The notes beneath the pieces were generated by a model. The model ran no database searches, was not told the origin of the DNA, and saw only the letters and a list, made by a program, of their open reading frames with translations. The position numbers and the translations under genes were made by a program. A stretch of DNA of 64,000 nucleotides from Laguncularia racemosa (Eukaryota > Streptophyta > Magnoliopsida > Myrtales > Combretaceae): NCBI GenBank assembly GCA_037954665.1, contig JBBMOL010000018.1:5828001-5892000 (forward strand), written 5' to 3'. Below are positions 23,501 through 36,360 of the stretch, one piece after another (the stretch's first letter is position 1; each line of letters begins with the position of its first letter).

Positions 23501-23830
23501 TCAGGTTATTAGGATGTACTCTATTTGATTCTCGACCAGCATAAGATCTCGAAGAAGAAATAGGAACAACTGTGTCATATTGTTTATGATAAGATCGTTC
23601 TTGCTCTCAGTCACAAGGCGTTTCACCATATGGAACATCTCAATAATAAAGCACACGTCAGTGAAAATCATCTTAACAAGATCGTCATCCGTCTCGTGAT
23701 CTATCATTCCACGGTTGCAACTTTTAATCTCATCCAATCTTGCCTTTATGGCTTCCATATAATCATTGGCATGATGACCTGACAGGTTAACCAGCAAATC
23801 CAAGTACTTGTGCCATCAATTAATTTTTAT
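23501..23830 (-). pseudogene. DUF247 exon 2 fragment
   Basis: The minus-strand frame reads DLLVNLSGHHANDYMEAIKA, RLDEIKSC, DDDLVKMIFTDVCFIIEMFH and LFLFLLRDLMLVENQIEY. These match the first ~95 codons of exon 2 in the intact gene, including FIIEMF and LMLxENQI. The intron end upstream is also recognisable, but the acceptor is lost (ACAAGTAC against ACAGGTAC). After NQIEY similarity stops. A broken duplicate; no function expected. Confidence 0.8.
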
Positions 23831-23969
23831 TACATTTTAATCTCGTTTGAGTAGTAAAGTCAGTGAATCATTGTAACAGATCTGCTCTAATGCAAAAAAT
23901 TTAATACAAAAATTGCTCAAAATTATCGTTTGTTTTGGTTGCAAGAAAGGTCATTGCAAGAAATAGGTT

Positions 23970-25150
23970 TAGGCCCTAAATCTCAAAACAATTCTGGCTA
24001 TACATAATTGGTGGAAGTATTTTAGACAGAAGAAAATACAACTTGAGGGTGTGAGACAAGGCAATTAAAAACTCCCAAAGACTATATGGAGGTAATAAAA
24101 AGTGAATAGATTAATTATTCTCTAAATACTTGTTATTATCTTATTCACTTACAAATAAATATAAAAATTTTTATTCCAATTAATTTTTTTAACCCATCTC
24201 TATAGAGAATAGTTATTTTCTCTCTTGATCTTCACATGCACAACTGGTGAGGCAATTTTTGAACATACTAATGCTTGTTTAAAGTTTTAGTAGAGTTTTC
24301 TTAATAAAGTGTTGAATTGAAAATTTTGAATTTGACCTACCAAGTGATTATTTACAAGTAAAAGTTATTAATTATTTCAAAAAAAGATCCTTTATTTTTT
24401 ATTTTTTAAATTTTGGGGCTGCTCCAAAAGATGCATATATTGCTCTAGTAAATTTCTTTTTAGAAAAAAACTTACTGGATTTAGTTTGTTTATTTTTTTA
24501 ATTTCTTCATGTTTACATTTATAAAAACCACTAATTTATTTTCTTTTTCGATTGTAAAAGCCACAACTTTTTCATCATTTACTATTTAGTTTTTTTTTTT
24601 GTTTTTCTCAATGAAGAGTAAATAATAGAATAAAATATGAATAACATAAAATGCAAAGGAATTGAGCAAACTATAATAGGTCGAACTCAAACTTGGGGTC
24701 GAGTTTTGATTGGTTTCACATTTGGATTAGAAGAGATCAATGGGATTGGGCGTTTGAACTAAATTGAGCGTTTGTGAGTGTGACTCTTCATGTTTATGGA
24801 TTCATTGAACGATTATGTTATAGTCATAGCCATGAATTGCTGGTATAGGTTCATATTGATCATGCATAAAGCTCGATCAAAATTTAAATGTTATATTGTT
24901 TTTCAATTCACTTTTAAGTGTAATATAATGGTTTTCAATGCAAATTGCATGGGTTAATTGATTGTGGTCATTGATTAGCATAGAGTAGGATTAAAGAGCA
25001 CTCAAGTCATGCAAAAACATAATAGATTCGATCAACCAAGATAAGCTTTAGTGAAAAGGGAATTAGAGGTTGAAGAATATGGTGCACATGATATAGATGC
25101 ATGTTACTTAATCTGACAGGCCTGGCATAAACAACACCCCCACCACCCTT
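23970..25150. other. Gene-free part of unit A
   Basis: AT-rich sequence matching 45703-46336 of unit B, except 24590-24930, which is present only here. No coding region, RNA gene or complete transposon is visible. Confidence 0.6.
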
Positions 25151-25462
25151 CATCCCATCCCCATGTTACTAATACAAAGGAGAAATAAATCTTATATGGT
25201 TGCCTCATCATGTGGTCATGATCTCTCCAATTTCCATCCATTTTTTTTTTTACATGTTTGCCTTTCTAACTATGACTTTTATTTAGTAGTTAAAAATAAT
25301 TAATTACATAAAATTTATATGAGTTTTCACACTTTTTCACTTTGCATATTTTTTTTTTTTTTTAAGTACATAGCCTGACTTTACACTTTTTCACCTTGCA
25401 CATTTATGTTATTTCTTTTATTTTATTTTATTTTTTACATTATATAATCTGAATTTTGATAT

Positions 25463-25908
25463 TAAAATGAATCTACAATGTTAATTGTAGAATAAAATCA
25501 CAAACTTTCCTTTATTGATTATTTTGTTGTATATAAAGATACAATGTACATATTTCTTTTTGTTGTTTATATTTATCACATTACATGAGATTAAGATTCA
25601 AATCTATTGTAGTAATCTTGTTGGTGATTTGGAGTGATCTTGATCAGTGTTGTTGTTGTTGCATATATCGTGATTTTGTTGCTGTTGTTGATTGTTGTTT
25701 CTGTTGCATTTGTCTTGATGTTGTTGCTGTTGCTGATGTGTGTTCTTGTTGCTGGTGTGGATGATGTAGTGTGCATCTATTGTTTGTTGCTGCTGTTGGT
25801 TGTGTTGATCTTGTTGCTGCTGCTAATGATGATTGTGTTGATCTTGTTGCTGTGCATCTGTTGTTTGTTGCTGCTGTTTGTTGTTGTTGTTGCTGCTAAT
25901 CTCTATCA
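25463..25908 (-). repeat. 3' LTR of the copia element
   Basis: Read on the minus strand it starts TGATAGAGATTAGC and ends GATTCATTTTA. It is rich in TTG/CTG trinucleotides (GTTGTTGTTG, GTTGCTGCTG), which produce a hydrophobic leucine/valine run in one frame that is not a gene. It contains a TATATAAAGATAC TATA-like block and matches 29188-29635 with scattered substitutions. Confidence 0.9.
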
Positions 25909-26344
25909 TGCCCCCGCAAGATGGACGGTGGTATAGTAAGTCCAATCTTGTTGATGAGAAGTTGAAAATGAGAGTGTCTGTGAGTTGACCGGAGGAAGAT
26001 ATGTGAGAGACTCAAAGTAGTCCATGTTGAACTTGTTCACAGATGAAGTGGTAATCAAGTCCTACATGTTTCATACATATGTGAAAGATAGGATTGGAGC
26101 ATAGATTCATTTCACCAACATTGTCACAATAGATTACCAGAGGTCGATTAGTGGGTGGGCAGAGTTCTTGGAGTAAGGAGAAAATCCATCATAGCTCAAC
26201 TACTGTAGATGCTACTGCCCGATATTTTGCTTCAGTAGAGGAACGTGCAATGGTACGTTGTTTCTTAGAACTTCATGAGATGGGATTTCGACCTAGGTAG
26301 ATAATGTAGGCACTAGTGGATGTATAATCATCTTTGTCTCCAGC

Positions 26345-27124
26345 CTAGTTAGCATTAGAGAATGCATGAAGATTGAGAACAGACGATTTGCGAAGGGTGA
26401 TTCCATGTGCTGATGTGCCGCGAAGATACCAGAGGAGACGTTTTACTGCTTGCCAGTGTGTAGTGGTGGGGTGATGCATGAACTGAGAGTTTGTTGACAG
26501 TATAAGCGATGTCTGGGCGAGTGAGAGAGAGGTATTGGAGGCTGCCAACCACATGACGAAACTTAGTAGGATCGGTGAGGGGCGAACCATCATGGAGAAC
26601 TAAAGAGGGCAAGACCACAAGTGGTGTGGCGACCGGTTTAGCATCAGTCATATTTGTTCGATGAAGAAGATCTTCAACATATTTCCGTTGATTGAGAAAT
26701 AGACTAGTTGTACTTGGAAGGACTTCAGCGCTAAGAAAGTAGTGGAGGAATCTCATGTCTTTGATGGAGAAACGGCAGGCAAGGGAGTGAATGCACTTGG
26801 TGACAGCGAAGGTGTCGTTACCTGTAATTATGATATCATTAACATAAACAAGAATGTAAATAGTAATGTCATGGGACTTAAGGATAAACAAGGAGGAATC
26901 TACCATGGAGTTGTGAAAGCCAGATTGGAGCAAGTGTTGATAAAGTTCATAATACCAAGCACAAGGAGCTTGTTTGAGACCATAGATGGCTTTATGAAGT
27001 TTGCACGCGTGATGAAGATGATCAGGGTCAATGAAGCCAGGAGGTTGAGATATGTATACTTCCTCTTGGAGAGTTCCTTAGAGGAAAGCATTGTTGACAT
27101 CAAGTCGATGGAGTAGCCAACCAT
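26345..27124 (-). pseudogene. Copia reverse transcriptase and RNase H
   Basis: The minus-strand frame starting at 26933 contains SGFHNSMVDSSLF, YILVYVNDIIITG, LACRFSIKDMRFLHYFLSAE, LFLNQRKYVEDLLHR and the ATPL block. A second frame (26593-26345) has ARPDIAY-type, HHPTTTHWQAVKRLLWYLRG and LHAFSNAN, the RNase H start. The YVDD active site reads YVND (codon about 26840), removing one catalytic aspartate. A frameshift separates the two frames, and the RT N-terminus (27124-26934) is in another frame. Confidence 0.85.
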
Positions 27125-27239
27125 TGCTCACAGCCAAGCTTAGGATGAGACGGACGGTGAGGAATGCATAGGTCTAGTAGATTGGTGGCATGGACGCATG
27201 CGAAAGGAGGGTGAGGCCGGTTTCAACAATGTGACGATG

Positions 27240-28115
27240 ACAACGTTCTGAGTAGCCATTGTGCTCGGGCGTATAAGGAGGGGTAGTGAGATGAGAGATG
27301 CCATGAGTGGGCAAGATAGTTCAAGAGGGCCTGATATTCGCCCCCATTGTCCGAGTAAAGCGTTTTAATTAAGCGATTGAGATGATGTTCTACAAGTGTC
27401 TTGAAGCATATGAAGACATGTAGAACATCAAATTTGCATTTGAGTGGAAAGAGCCATATGTATTTAGTGTAGTGGTTGACAAAGATAACGTAATATTTGT
27501 AATTATTAATAGACTGAATGGGAGATGTCCATACATTAGTAAATATTAGTTCGAGAGGAGAGGAAGAAGTTAAAGTAGATGAAGAAAATGGTAACTTATG
27601 ACTTTTATTGAAATGACAAGAAGTACAATCAAAATAGAATGTGCTAATCTAGGTGCTGCTAAGTTGTTGGAGTGGAGGAGATGCTTAAGGACTGATGGTG
27701 AGGGATGATTAAGTCGATGGTGCTAGGTGGGAAGAGATGTGACAGTGTTGGAGAAAGCAAGAAGGGGCGGTATGGTGGAGGGCCAAATGTAGATGCCATC
27801 CTTAGTGCATCCGCGAAGGAGAATGGTGCTTGTTCGGAGATCCTTCACATGAAATGAAGAAGGTAAGAATTCAATTGAGGTGTTGTTAGACTTGCAAAAC
27901 TGAGAAACGAAGATGAGATTGCGATGCATGGAGAGAACACATAAAACATTAGTTAAGTTAAAGGAGTGAGAAGAGTTGAGTAGAGAGGTGGAACCGGTAT
28001 GTGTGATGGGGAACCCTGAGCCGTTGCCAATGAGGATTTCATCCGTGCCATCATAAGGTTTGTTGAGAGTAAGATTGTGGAGATCGGGGGTGACATGGTG
28101 AGTAGCACCACTGTT
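27240..28115 (-). pseudogene. Copia protease, pre-integrase and integrase (decayed)
   Basis: Just upstream of 28115 (minus strand) WLLNSGATHHVTPDL is the protease active site with Asn in place of Asp (NSGA instead of DSGA). 27929-27723 has MHRNLIFVSQFCKSNNTSIE, then LLRGCTKDGIYIWPS, the GAG-pre-integrase module. The integrase core follows (about 27,700-27,240) in broken frames. Not functional. Confidence 0.75.
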
Positions 28116-29121
28116 TAGTAACCAGGATGGAGGGGCAAGAGTGGAGAGGGCAGTGTTAGCCTGTGTCTGCCAAGGAAAAGGGCGTGGGGAAGGAGTGGAC
28201 TGGGTGAATGGTGCGGGGGGTCGCGCGTAAGGGTGTTGTTGATGAAATAGAGGGCAATGTGTGACAACATGCCCCTGTTGGCGACACCATTGACATTAGC
28301 CAAGGAAGGGCCGTAGTGATGGGGAGCGAGGGGGCAGGGAGTGTGGTTAGAGGAGCAAGGGAAGTTGAGTTGGGGGATGGTCAATTCAGACAATTGCGAG
28401 GAGGCCAACGGTTGGAGCGGACTTGAGAGGTGTGAGTGGAGGCGAGAAGGACTGAGGTAGGGAGGGAGGTGTGATGGAGAGAGAGCTCTTTGTTGATGAG
28501 TTTCTCATGGAGCTCATAAAAGGAAATGGGATGGTCATGGCTATTGACGGAATCAATGACGGGTTGATGGGATTCATCGATTCCATTAAGGATTTTCTCA
28601 ATAAGATCTTCATGATCAAGGGGTTTTCCAAGTGTTGCAAGTTCATCAGCAAGAATTTTAATGGATTGCATGTAGTCAGTGATAGAGTTGGAGCCTTTGG
28701 TGATGTGTTTCAGATTATCTCTCAGTTGTTTGATGTGGCCACGGGTAGGTTTGGCATAAGTATTAGCAAGGATCGACCAAGCTTGGAGAGAGGTGGCTGC
28801 GTGTGTAACTAGGGGAACAATGTTGGAGGATAGTGTGCCAACAAGTGCTTCGAATAGCAACTTATCTTGAAGTCGCCAGGTGAGGTAGGCTGGGTTGGGA
28901 GAGATGCTGTCTTCCATTGTGACTGTGGCTGGTGGTGGTGGATGAGAGCCATTAATAAATTTGAACAAGTCATATCCTATGAGAATGGCTTCGATTTGGG
29001 TTTTCTAGGAGAGATAGTTGGAGTTATTGAGTTTGATAGAGTTGTGTATTGTTATCATAATGAGAGGTTGGGTTGGTTCTAGGTTGTTTTGAATGATTGT
29101 TGAGGTATTTTCCAAAGTCAT
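28115..29121 (-). pseudogene. Copia gag
   Basis: A start at ATG 29121-29119 is plausible (MTLENTS). The frame has an in-frame TAG where relatives have Trp, in the stretch just before KTQIEAILIGYDLFKFINGS. It then continues with the typical copia gag core: LTWRLQDKLLFEALVGTLS, ATSLQAWSILANTYAKPTRG, HIKQLRDNLKHITKGSNSI. A zinc knuckle CQWCRQQGHVVTHC lies at about 28,297-28,256 in a second frame. Confidence 0.85.
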
Positions 29122-29175
29122 GGTTTCGTGAGGTTGATTGGTGGAGGTTTGGTTTAGTTTAGATGTTGAGGAGGA

Positions 29176-29187
29176 GCTCTAATACCA
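29176..29187 (-). other. Copia primer-binding site, initiator tRNA-Met
   Basis: The minus strand reads TGGTATTAGAGC immediately after the 5' LTR. Confidence 0.85.
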
Positions 29188-29635
29188 TAAAACAAATTTA
29201 CAATGTTAATTGTAGAAGAAAATCACACACTTTCCTTTATTGATTATTTTGTTATATATAAAGATACATTGTACATATTTCTTTTTGTTGTTTGTATTTA
29301 TCACATTACATGAGATTAAGATTCAAATCTATTGTAGTAATCTTGTTAGTGATTTGGAGTGATCTTGATCACTGTTGTTGTTGTTGTTGCATATGTCGTG
29401 ATTTTGTTGCTGTTGTTGATCGTTGTTTTTGTTGCATATGTCTTGATGTTGTTGCTGTTGTTGATGCGTGTTCTTGTTGTTGGTGCGGATGATGTAGTGT
29501 GCATCTATTGTTTGTTGCTGCTATTGGTTGTGCTAATCTTGCTGCTGCTACTGCTGATGATTGTGTTGATATTGATTGTGTTGATCTTGTTGTTGTGCAT
29601 CTATTGTTTGTTGCTGCTACTGCTGATCTCTATCA
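29188..29635 (-). repeat. 5' LTR of the copia element
   Basis: Matches 25463-25908 end to end. It starts TGATAGAGATCAGC on the minus strand. Confidence 0.9.
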
Positions 29636-30112
29636 AATATTATTTCACTTAACATGCTAGTGTTATATTTTTGATAAATTTGATTTAAATGTACTTTAAA
29701 TAATTGAAAACAAAAAGTGAAAAAGGTATGAAAATTTAGGATATATAACATTAGAAAGAAATGAAATACCTCAAGTAATGTAGGTTGAAAAAACATGAAA
29801 AGTCACATATATTTTTAAAATTTTACCCTTAAATTGATTAAAGTCAAATTGAAAAATCAATATAGTTTATTTACCTCTGTGGAATTCATGAAATTCTCAC
29901 ATGCATAGAGAAACCTATATTACCTTAAAAAAAAAAATTGTGCAAATAGAATATTGTAGAAGGTATAACTGAAATGGTGAAATTCAAAAGAATGTTGCTT
30001 CACTTTGTCAGTAGTTCTATTTAAGCAAACACAAATTCCAGTAATTATGGGAGAGGAACAATGTCATATAAAGCAAATAAATGTGCCATATACACATTTT
30101 CTATAATATGTC

Positions 30113-33100
30113 TTAGCATAAAAAATCAGCAATTACTTTTTTGGGAGAGATAGCGTAATATGCCTGAATTGCAGTCAATAAGAGCCCAACAAAGAACCAA
30201 TGCAGATATGGTGGACCAGCGACTGCTGAAATAATATTTCTTCCGGAATTCAGCCCATGTCTGGTGGCACTTATTCTCGTAATACCTGTTCTCCTCGGAA
30301 GCTTTGAGGCGGAGGGAATCCTTGGAATGAATGTATCACTCCTGTCTAGCAACCGCTGATCTTGCTCCATTGGAGCATGTTTTATCACGACCAGTCGAAG
30401 TAAGTCAAGCAAGTGCTTCACCTTGCATTGGCAATGCGTCTTCAAACTTCCGAATCGCAAGACCTTGGGCAATGCATAGTTGAAGAAATTTAAAGCAAGC
30501 TCAATTAAGGTATGGTCACCATCTATGCAGGTCTTCGACTGGTCGAACAGAAGTTGAAGAACAAATAAAGGTATTTGATTCTCGAGCAGCATAAGATCTC
30601 AATGAACAAAAGAGAACACCAGTGCCATATTGTTTAAGATAGGATCATTCTTGCTCTCGGGGCTCGGGCACAAGGCCTTTCACTATACGGAACATCTCAA
30701 TAATAAAGCACCTGTCAGTGACAATTATCTTAATACAATCATCCGGCAAGTCACCTGACCATAGACTGTAACCGTCGTAGCAACTTTTAATCTCATCCGA
30801 TATCGCCTTTACGGCTTCTAAATAATCTTTGGCAGGTTTACGTGAACGATTAACCAGCAATTCGAAGAACGTGCGCTATCCATTAATTTTTATTACATTT
30901 TAATCTCGTTTGATCAATAAAACCAGTGAACAGCATGAAAGAGGTCGATCACTGTAACAAATCTGCTAAATATTATCGTATGCCTTGGTTGCTAGACAAG
31001 GCAATAAAAACCTCCCGAAGTTTCGGCATTAAATGTAACTTATTTTCTTTGTACGACAGACACTTATTTTAGTAAATATTCTTCAATTGAGAATGCAAGG
31101 TGTTACTAAAATTGGTGCATCAAGATATACCTATTTATTACCTACACATGATATACACAAAGTATTTAAATTGATATTATCATATTTTACCGAATAGTGG
31201 AATAAAAGATGGTTTACGATTTCAACCATTACCTGCTTCTAGGTTATGTTATGATTTTCAACATGTAGATGTATCTTATAGTTTTCATCACTGCATATCG
31301 TCAATTCTCAAACCTCATAATATTTATTTCCTATAATTTTCTGATGAATAATAAAAGATCAATTGGAAAAGTATCTCCTATGCAAAAAATGGAATCTCTT
31401 TTTCCTTATACTTTATTTTCCTTTTGGATCTAGTTGTATTTTACAAAATGGTGATGATAACAAAACAAGATTGGTTGCTTGCATGCATTAATATTAAAAG
31501 AAATTGTCATGAAACTTGTATGTTTATTTTGAATGCCCTAGAAAACGTTTTTAGAATGAGGGACAACTAGGTAACTGGTGACTCCTTTCTTTATTTAATG
31601 AAAGCTAATCGAACATCTTTTTCTCCATAATGCCAAGAACAACTCTCTCTCTCCCGCCCTCTCCCTTGTGCTCAAGTTTTGCACGCTTTTTTTTTTTTTT
31701 TGAAAATCTAATGCAAAGAAATGACTAATTTCTTTTTAGGCTTTATTATTTTTCAATTTTTAATTTGCATGATGTGTAGGGTTTTAATTCAAGAAGGCAA
31801 AGTTTGTCCTCTAGAAGGGTGCAAATGACGTAGTTTGTGGTGAGTTTATGGCATATTTGGTGGTCGGTATGTTATGTTAAAAAATGCCTTCATTTCATAG
31901 AGTAAAATGTTTTTTTTTTTAATAACCTAAAGTCCCAATTTAGAGTTCTATAGAAACATTAGGTTCTAATAATCTCATAGGTGTTGAATTTCTTAAATTG
32001 GAGTCACAAACTTGCTATTAAGTATACATAATCTTCTATTTGTTGTTTGTCAATTATGTTTTTAATCAATTTTAAGAAAATTTTTGGACAAAGGGTTTTA
32101 GGAAGAGTTTGATTAAAGTAGTTTTATTATGTCAAAGTTTGAGTGGTTTTTGAAATTGGTAGCTATTAAATGCTTCTTTTTCTTAGCTTTGGTGTAGGAG
32201 ACTTGACTAGGGCATCTTAGGTCAAATTCCTAACATTTGGAACACTTTTTGGGGAAAAGGCCAAGTATCAAGCACCTCACCCAAGTAGTCGACCGCATCA
32301 AGTTAGAGGGGTCTATGGTCGATTACTTTGGTTCGTGATCAATCGTCTTAGTCCATTTTTTTCGACTTTCAACCGTTGGGGAAGTGATTTTTTAGTATAC
32401 TTGTAGTTCAAAATTAAGTCTCTATGTATTTAATAATTTTAAAATCCCAATTTAATCATTTGAAATTCAGGGAGCTAATTCAAGGAAAGTGGGATGCCAT
32501 GTTGTGTGTTGGTCATATTTATAAGTCTAAAATAAAGAACTTAACTCATATTAGACTTTAAAAATTGGTACATGTTGCGTATCCATGCACCAAGGTTGAT
32601 AACCATTTTAGATAATTGCCTACTACCTAATAGGAATACTTGACAAAGATGAAGTACCTTATAGTTAGATGCTTAAACTGGTAACCACTCCAAATAAACA
32701 AGTTGTTGATATGATGAAGATAGGGGTGACATATGTTGGAACATCTAAAGAGAAGTTGTTAGCGAGTCATAGTAATGTTATAGCACACTACTATAGATGA
32801 AGGTAGTGAGCTACACTGCTAATGGCTGAAATGGATAGCAATTCCATTATGAGATAATTAGTCTTTTGGTTTCTAAACTCTTTATATCTCATGTACATGA
32901 CTCTAGTTATGGCTTGGGATGTTAGATTCACTTATGCTTACTATGCCCCACAAATAAGATAATTGTCAAAGATTGTGCATGTTGCATGTATGTGTTGCAA
33001 CATTATATGTATTAAAATTACTTGCTTAATGACATATGTTTAAGTGTGTGGCAATGTTTCCTTACTTGTCCTAGTAGGTTACTATGTTTTAGATGTGTTT

Positions 33101-35872
33101 TTAGCTAGAGATGCTTTTGATGATGAAGATTGTTATGGTATTTTTTGGTATAACCTATATATTAGTGTAGATGGGTGCAATGTTGTTCAATGGATGACTT
33201 CAACCTATAGATGTATTTAGTATAAGATATTCTTCTTTATCAACTCGTAGTTATTTTACTTGGAAGACAATTTATGGATTCGGTAGTTGTCAGATTCTCC
33301 TTAGTAATCCACAAATATATATTCTAAGTTAATGAGACAAACTTAGACTTATAATTATTTGAAGAATTTCACATTATATGATTGTGGATTATAGTAAGTA
33401 GGACTCTAAAGTCTTACATATTCTGGGTTTGTATAGGAATAGGCAACAAGTTGCATTTGCATCATGATGGTCTCAAGGCATGATAATTGTAGGTAGTATA
33501 AGAGTTTTGGTTTATAATCCCATCTTTAATTAACATGATACCAACTTTAGGTGGTATCAAAGTATAGATTGTGATATTTAGAGGACATAAGGATTTGGTC
33601 TATGGGATGGTTAGAAAAAAGTGACTAGAAAAATGGGCTAAGTCTATCATGAAAAGTGCAAGTTATTTATTCAATTTGCGGAATATTGCACGATGTGCAT
33701 GTATGTGTGTAGGAACAAGCTATTCATGGTAGGTTAGCTAACCTTGTAAGGTTGATTAACAAGCCCCCCTAAAGGCTAGTCATCCTGAAAATCAAGGTCC
33801 AGTTTTAAGGACCGACCTAACCCCTATTTTCCACTAGCTTTAAAAGTATAATGAATAATAATAATAAATAAAATTAAATATTTTATAAAATTAACTTGTA
33901 TTTTATGGGCTACCTTATTTTACTTTAATAATAACAATAATAACTAGGATAAATGAGTAAATTTTAAGTTATTAAAAATAGTGGTGTAACAAATATAACC
34001 TTTAGTAGTTGAATGATGTTTAAGAGGTTAAGTCAATTATTTGGTAACAATAAGTTAAAATACAAGAAAACAATTAAAGAAGAAAAATGGATTCTTATTT
34101 CATTCATAGAAAGGGGAAATGTAGCCCTTATGACTAAGTTGAATTTAGAAGTTAGTTAAGATATTAATATTGGATTATGTTTTGTATCATGTTTTAAAAG
34201 TGATTTGCATCAATTGATTATGGGTGAGTACAACGTATGTTTTTATTATGTATACTTGGATATGCATGTTAATTTGGAAATTTGAAATGAACTTCATACA
34301 TATAAGAACTTTTTAAATGTTTGTTGGATATGTTTACTTGTATGACAATAGATTTAAGAATATCGGAGATTGAAAGTGGAAGTCACATAGTAGTAGTTGT
34401 ATCATCCTACACGGGTAGTAAGCTTAGGGGAATACAATGGAAGTTTGGGCAATGAATTGCCACGTGTGGCTAGGTGGTTGTGGATTGACTAACTACTATT
34501 ATACAAGTTGGTCCTCTCGGAAGAAGTGGTAATCGGATTGAAATGGTGGAATGAGATGTCATTATTTGCAATTGTCATGGACTAGTCATACTGATGATAG
34601 ATATAAATAGTTTAACCAAGATGAAGCAACTTTCAAAACTACAGTCTTGTATATATTCATTCATATTATATTGTGTGTTGAGGAGTCGGAAATGTGTCTA
34701 TTCTTGGGACACTAAAATTATACTATTTGCTTCATGTATATAAGTTGCTTGTTGCATTAGCTATTATATATGCACGCAAGAGTGTTCTTATTTGTCATGC
34801 CCATGTAGTTACTGTAACTATTGTACTAGGCTTCAATCCACTCCTCTATTGGAAGTGTTTTTCAGGTGCCAATACCCTCTTCATTATTGGATGTGTACTA
34901 CAACTTAGGCTATGACATATATTATGGGAATGAGATATTTGAAAGTAGCTTTGATTATGTGATGGATAAAATAAAAGACTTATGTTGTTTTATGTTATGT
35001 TGGTAGCATACTAGTGAATTAAAAGATGTAAAAAGTTGGGTCACTTAGTTTATTTGTATTGTAAGTACTCAATTCCATGGAAGTTGGTTATATAGAAGGT
35101 TGACTTGTCTGGTGCGTTCAACTTTTATATATTGAACTATAAAGAAGGTTTTATAGAAGATTGGTTTGGTTTTTCATCGGTGGATTTTGCATTGATGTAA
35201 CCTTTGAAGACTAATTTGTGGCTATCTAATCTATTTATAGATGTTAGCAAGTGTTCTAAGCTTCGCACAAGCTTCGGTTCCAGAGCGTGATACAATGGTA
35301 TCTTTCTAGAAATCCATTCAACCAAGAGATGAGCAAATTTTAGGATTGGTAAGTTACGATGCTCACCCGCTATCTAACAAAGGGAGACATGTACTAGATG
35401 ATTGCGATAAAATTTGGCATCTAGGCTTTTATGATCAAAGGTTCCCTTTAAATTTTCTATACCATTGATTTTTCTAAAAGTTTTTGCACGCAAGGGTTAG
35501 AGCCTGTGTAGGAAATAGTTTTCTTGTTTCGCAATCGTTAATGTGGCGGAAACATAAAGGAGATAAATGAATGCGTATCTGTGTCCCTGGTCTTGTGCTC
35601 TTTGGGAATAAGATAATTGTTTTCATATCCATGGTGGATAGGACCGATTGACACGACATGAGGATCAAAGTATTTCCTGTTCATTATCGTCAGTGAAGGT
35701 GTACCTTAAAAATGCAAGAAGATGCGTTACTTAGTGCTGGGCGTTCCTCAATTGCCATGCTATGTTGTCGGCATCGAGTTCTTGACGTTACTCTCTTCCC
35801 TAGGGATTTTGCCAGAACCGCTGTAATAGTTTCTGGTTCCGGTGCTGCGGTGACATCCTCGATAGCTTCCAT
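30113..35872 (-). pseudogene. DUF247 pseudogene A (two exons, ~4.7-kb intron)
   Basis: A tandem paralogue of the intact gene at 48577-55922. Exon 1 (35872 to about 35587) starts MEAIEDVTAAPEPETITAVL and later reads KYFDPHVVSIGP, but a frameshift lies between these blocks. The donor is GG instead of GT (35586-35585). The acceptor AG and about five neighbouring bases are missing near 30,868. Exon 2 (about 30862-30113) keeps FIIEMFRIVKGLV, MLLENQIPLFVLQLLFD, HTLIELALNFFNYALPKVL and KHAPMEQDQ. It then has a deletion of roughly 100 codons and ends with a frame-shifted membrane segment (WFFVGLLLTAIQAYYAISPKK). The intron (30,870-35,586) is collinear with that of the intact gene. No functional product is expected. 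Confidence 0.85.
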
Positions 35873-36360
35873 TTTACATAAACTGTGGATGAACTACTGT
35901 CTCATCAAAGTAAGGCACAATTGCTGGGCATAAGGTTTCTCACAATGCCCGCTTATAGTAGCAACTAAATAAGGTTCCTCACGTTTAATTAGTGTAATGT
36001 TGAGCAAGCGTGCGTCTAGAGATGGAATTTCCCAAAATTCCACTCAAGGAATGTTCTTTTTCGTATTTCTAGTTCTTTTCGACAACCATTCAAGGAATGT
36101 TCAGTCATTTCCTCCCTCTTTCAAATTTACGAAAAATCAATAAATGTTCCCCTTTTATTTTTATTATTTATTATTTTGTGTGTGCGTCTGTGTGTTTTAC
36201 CGTACAAGAAAAAGTTGGGTGCCTGCTGTGCTTTTGCTGCCGTCGATGTCTTTCTGCTCTTTTGTGCTGATTTTCGTCTTTAGTTTCAATATAGGGAAAG
36301 GTTTTGACGATGCATATTTAGGAAAGTGTGGTTCCTTTTAGTGTCTTCAATTGGTACCTA
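35873..36360 (-). promoter_or_regulatory. Promoter region of DUF247 pseudogene A
   Basis: It retains the AATTG, GCCCAGCA, GAGAAACC and GGGCATTGTG blocks and a TATA-like CTATAAGC (minus strand, about 35,950) seen in the other copies. A single copy of the GTTCCTCACGTTTAATTA...CCACTCAAGGAATGTTC unit follows (about 35,974-36,075). Beyond it is a ~150-bp block (36,205-36,360) that reappears at 60,715-60,880. Only the unit number differs from the intact gene, which has three. Confidence 0.65.

Larger units (their letters stand above)
25463..29635 (-). mobile_element. 4.17-kb Ty1/copia LTR retrotransposon
   Basis: Minus-strand element with LTRs of 448 bp (5', 29188-29635) and 446 bp (3', 25463-25908). 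The tRNA-iMet primer site lies directly inside the 5' LTR, and a GGGGGCA polypurine tract (minus strand) abuts the 3' LTR at 25909. Flanks GATAT (25458-25462) and AATAT (29636-29640) are a one-mismatch target duplication. Unit B preserves the empty site near 48,066-48,085 (TTTTGATATTATTTCAC), which confirms the boundaries. Coding order gag-PR-INT-RT-RH is the copia order. It is inactivated by stops, frameshifts and catalytic substitutions. Confidence 0.9.
23174..36360. repeat. Segmental duplication unit A
   Basis: Collinear with 45301-60880. Matching blocks: 23174-23560 with 45301-45700, 24930-25100 with 46140-46330, 25160-25462 plus 29636-30112 with 47845-48576, 30113-30862 with 48577-49639, the whole intron, exon 1, and 36200-36360 with 60715-60880. 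Unit A has a copia insertion (25463-29635) and extra sequence at 24590-24930 and about 34310-34800. Order and orientation are preserved, so this is a tandem duplication of about 15-20 kb. Confidence 0.85.

Noticed and set aside
25634..25936. Hydrophobic Leu/Val-rich 100-aa frame, and a similar one at 29359-29652
   Set aside because: It arises from TTG/CTG trinucleotide runs in the copia LTRs; the same sequence lies in both LTRs.
26742..27116. 124-aa plus-strand frame
   Set aside because: Antisense to the copia reverse transcriptase, which has recognisable family motifs.
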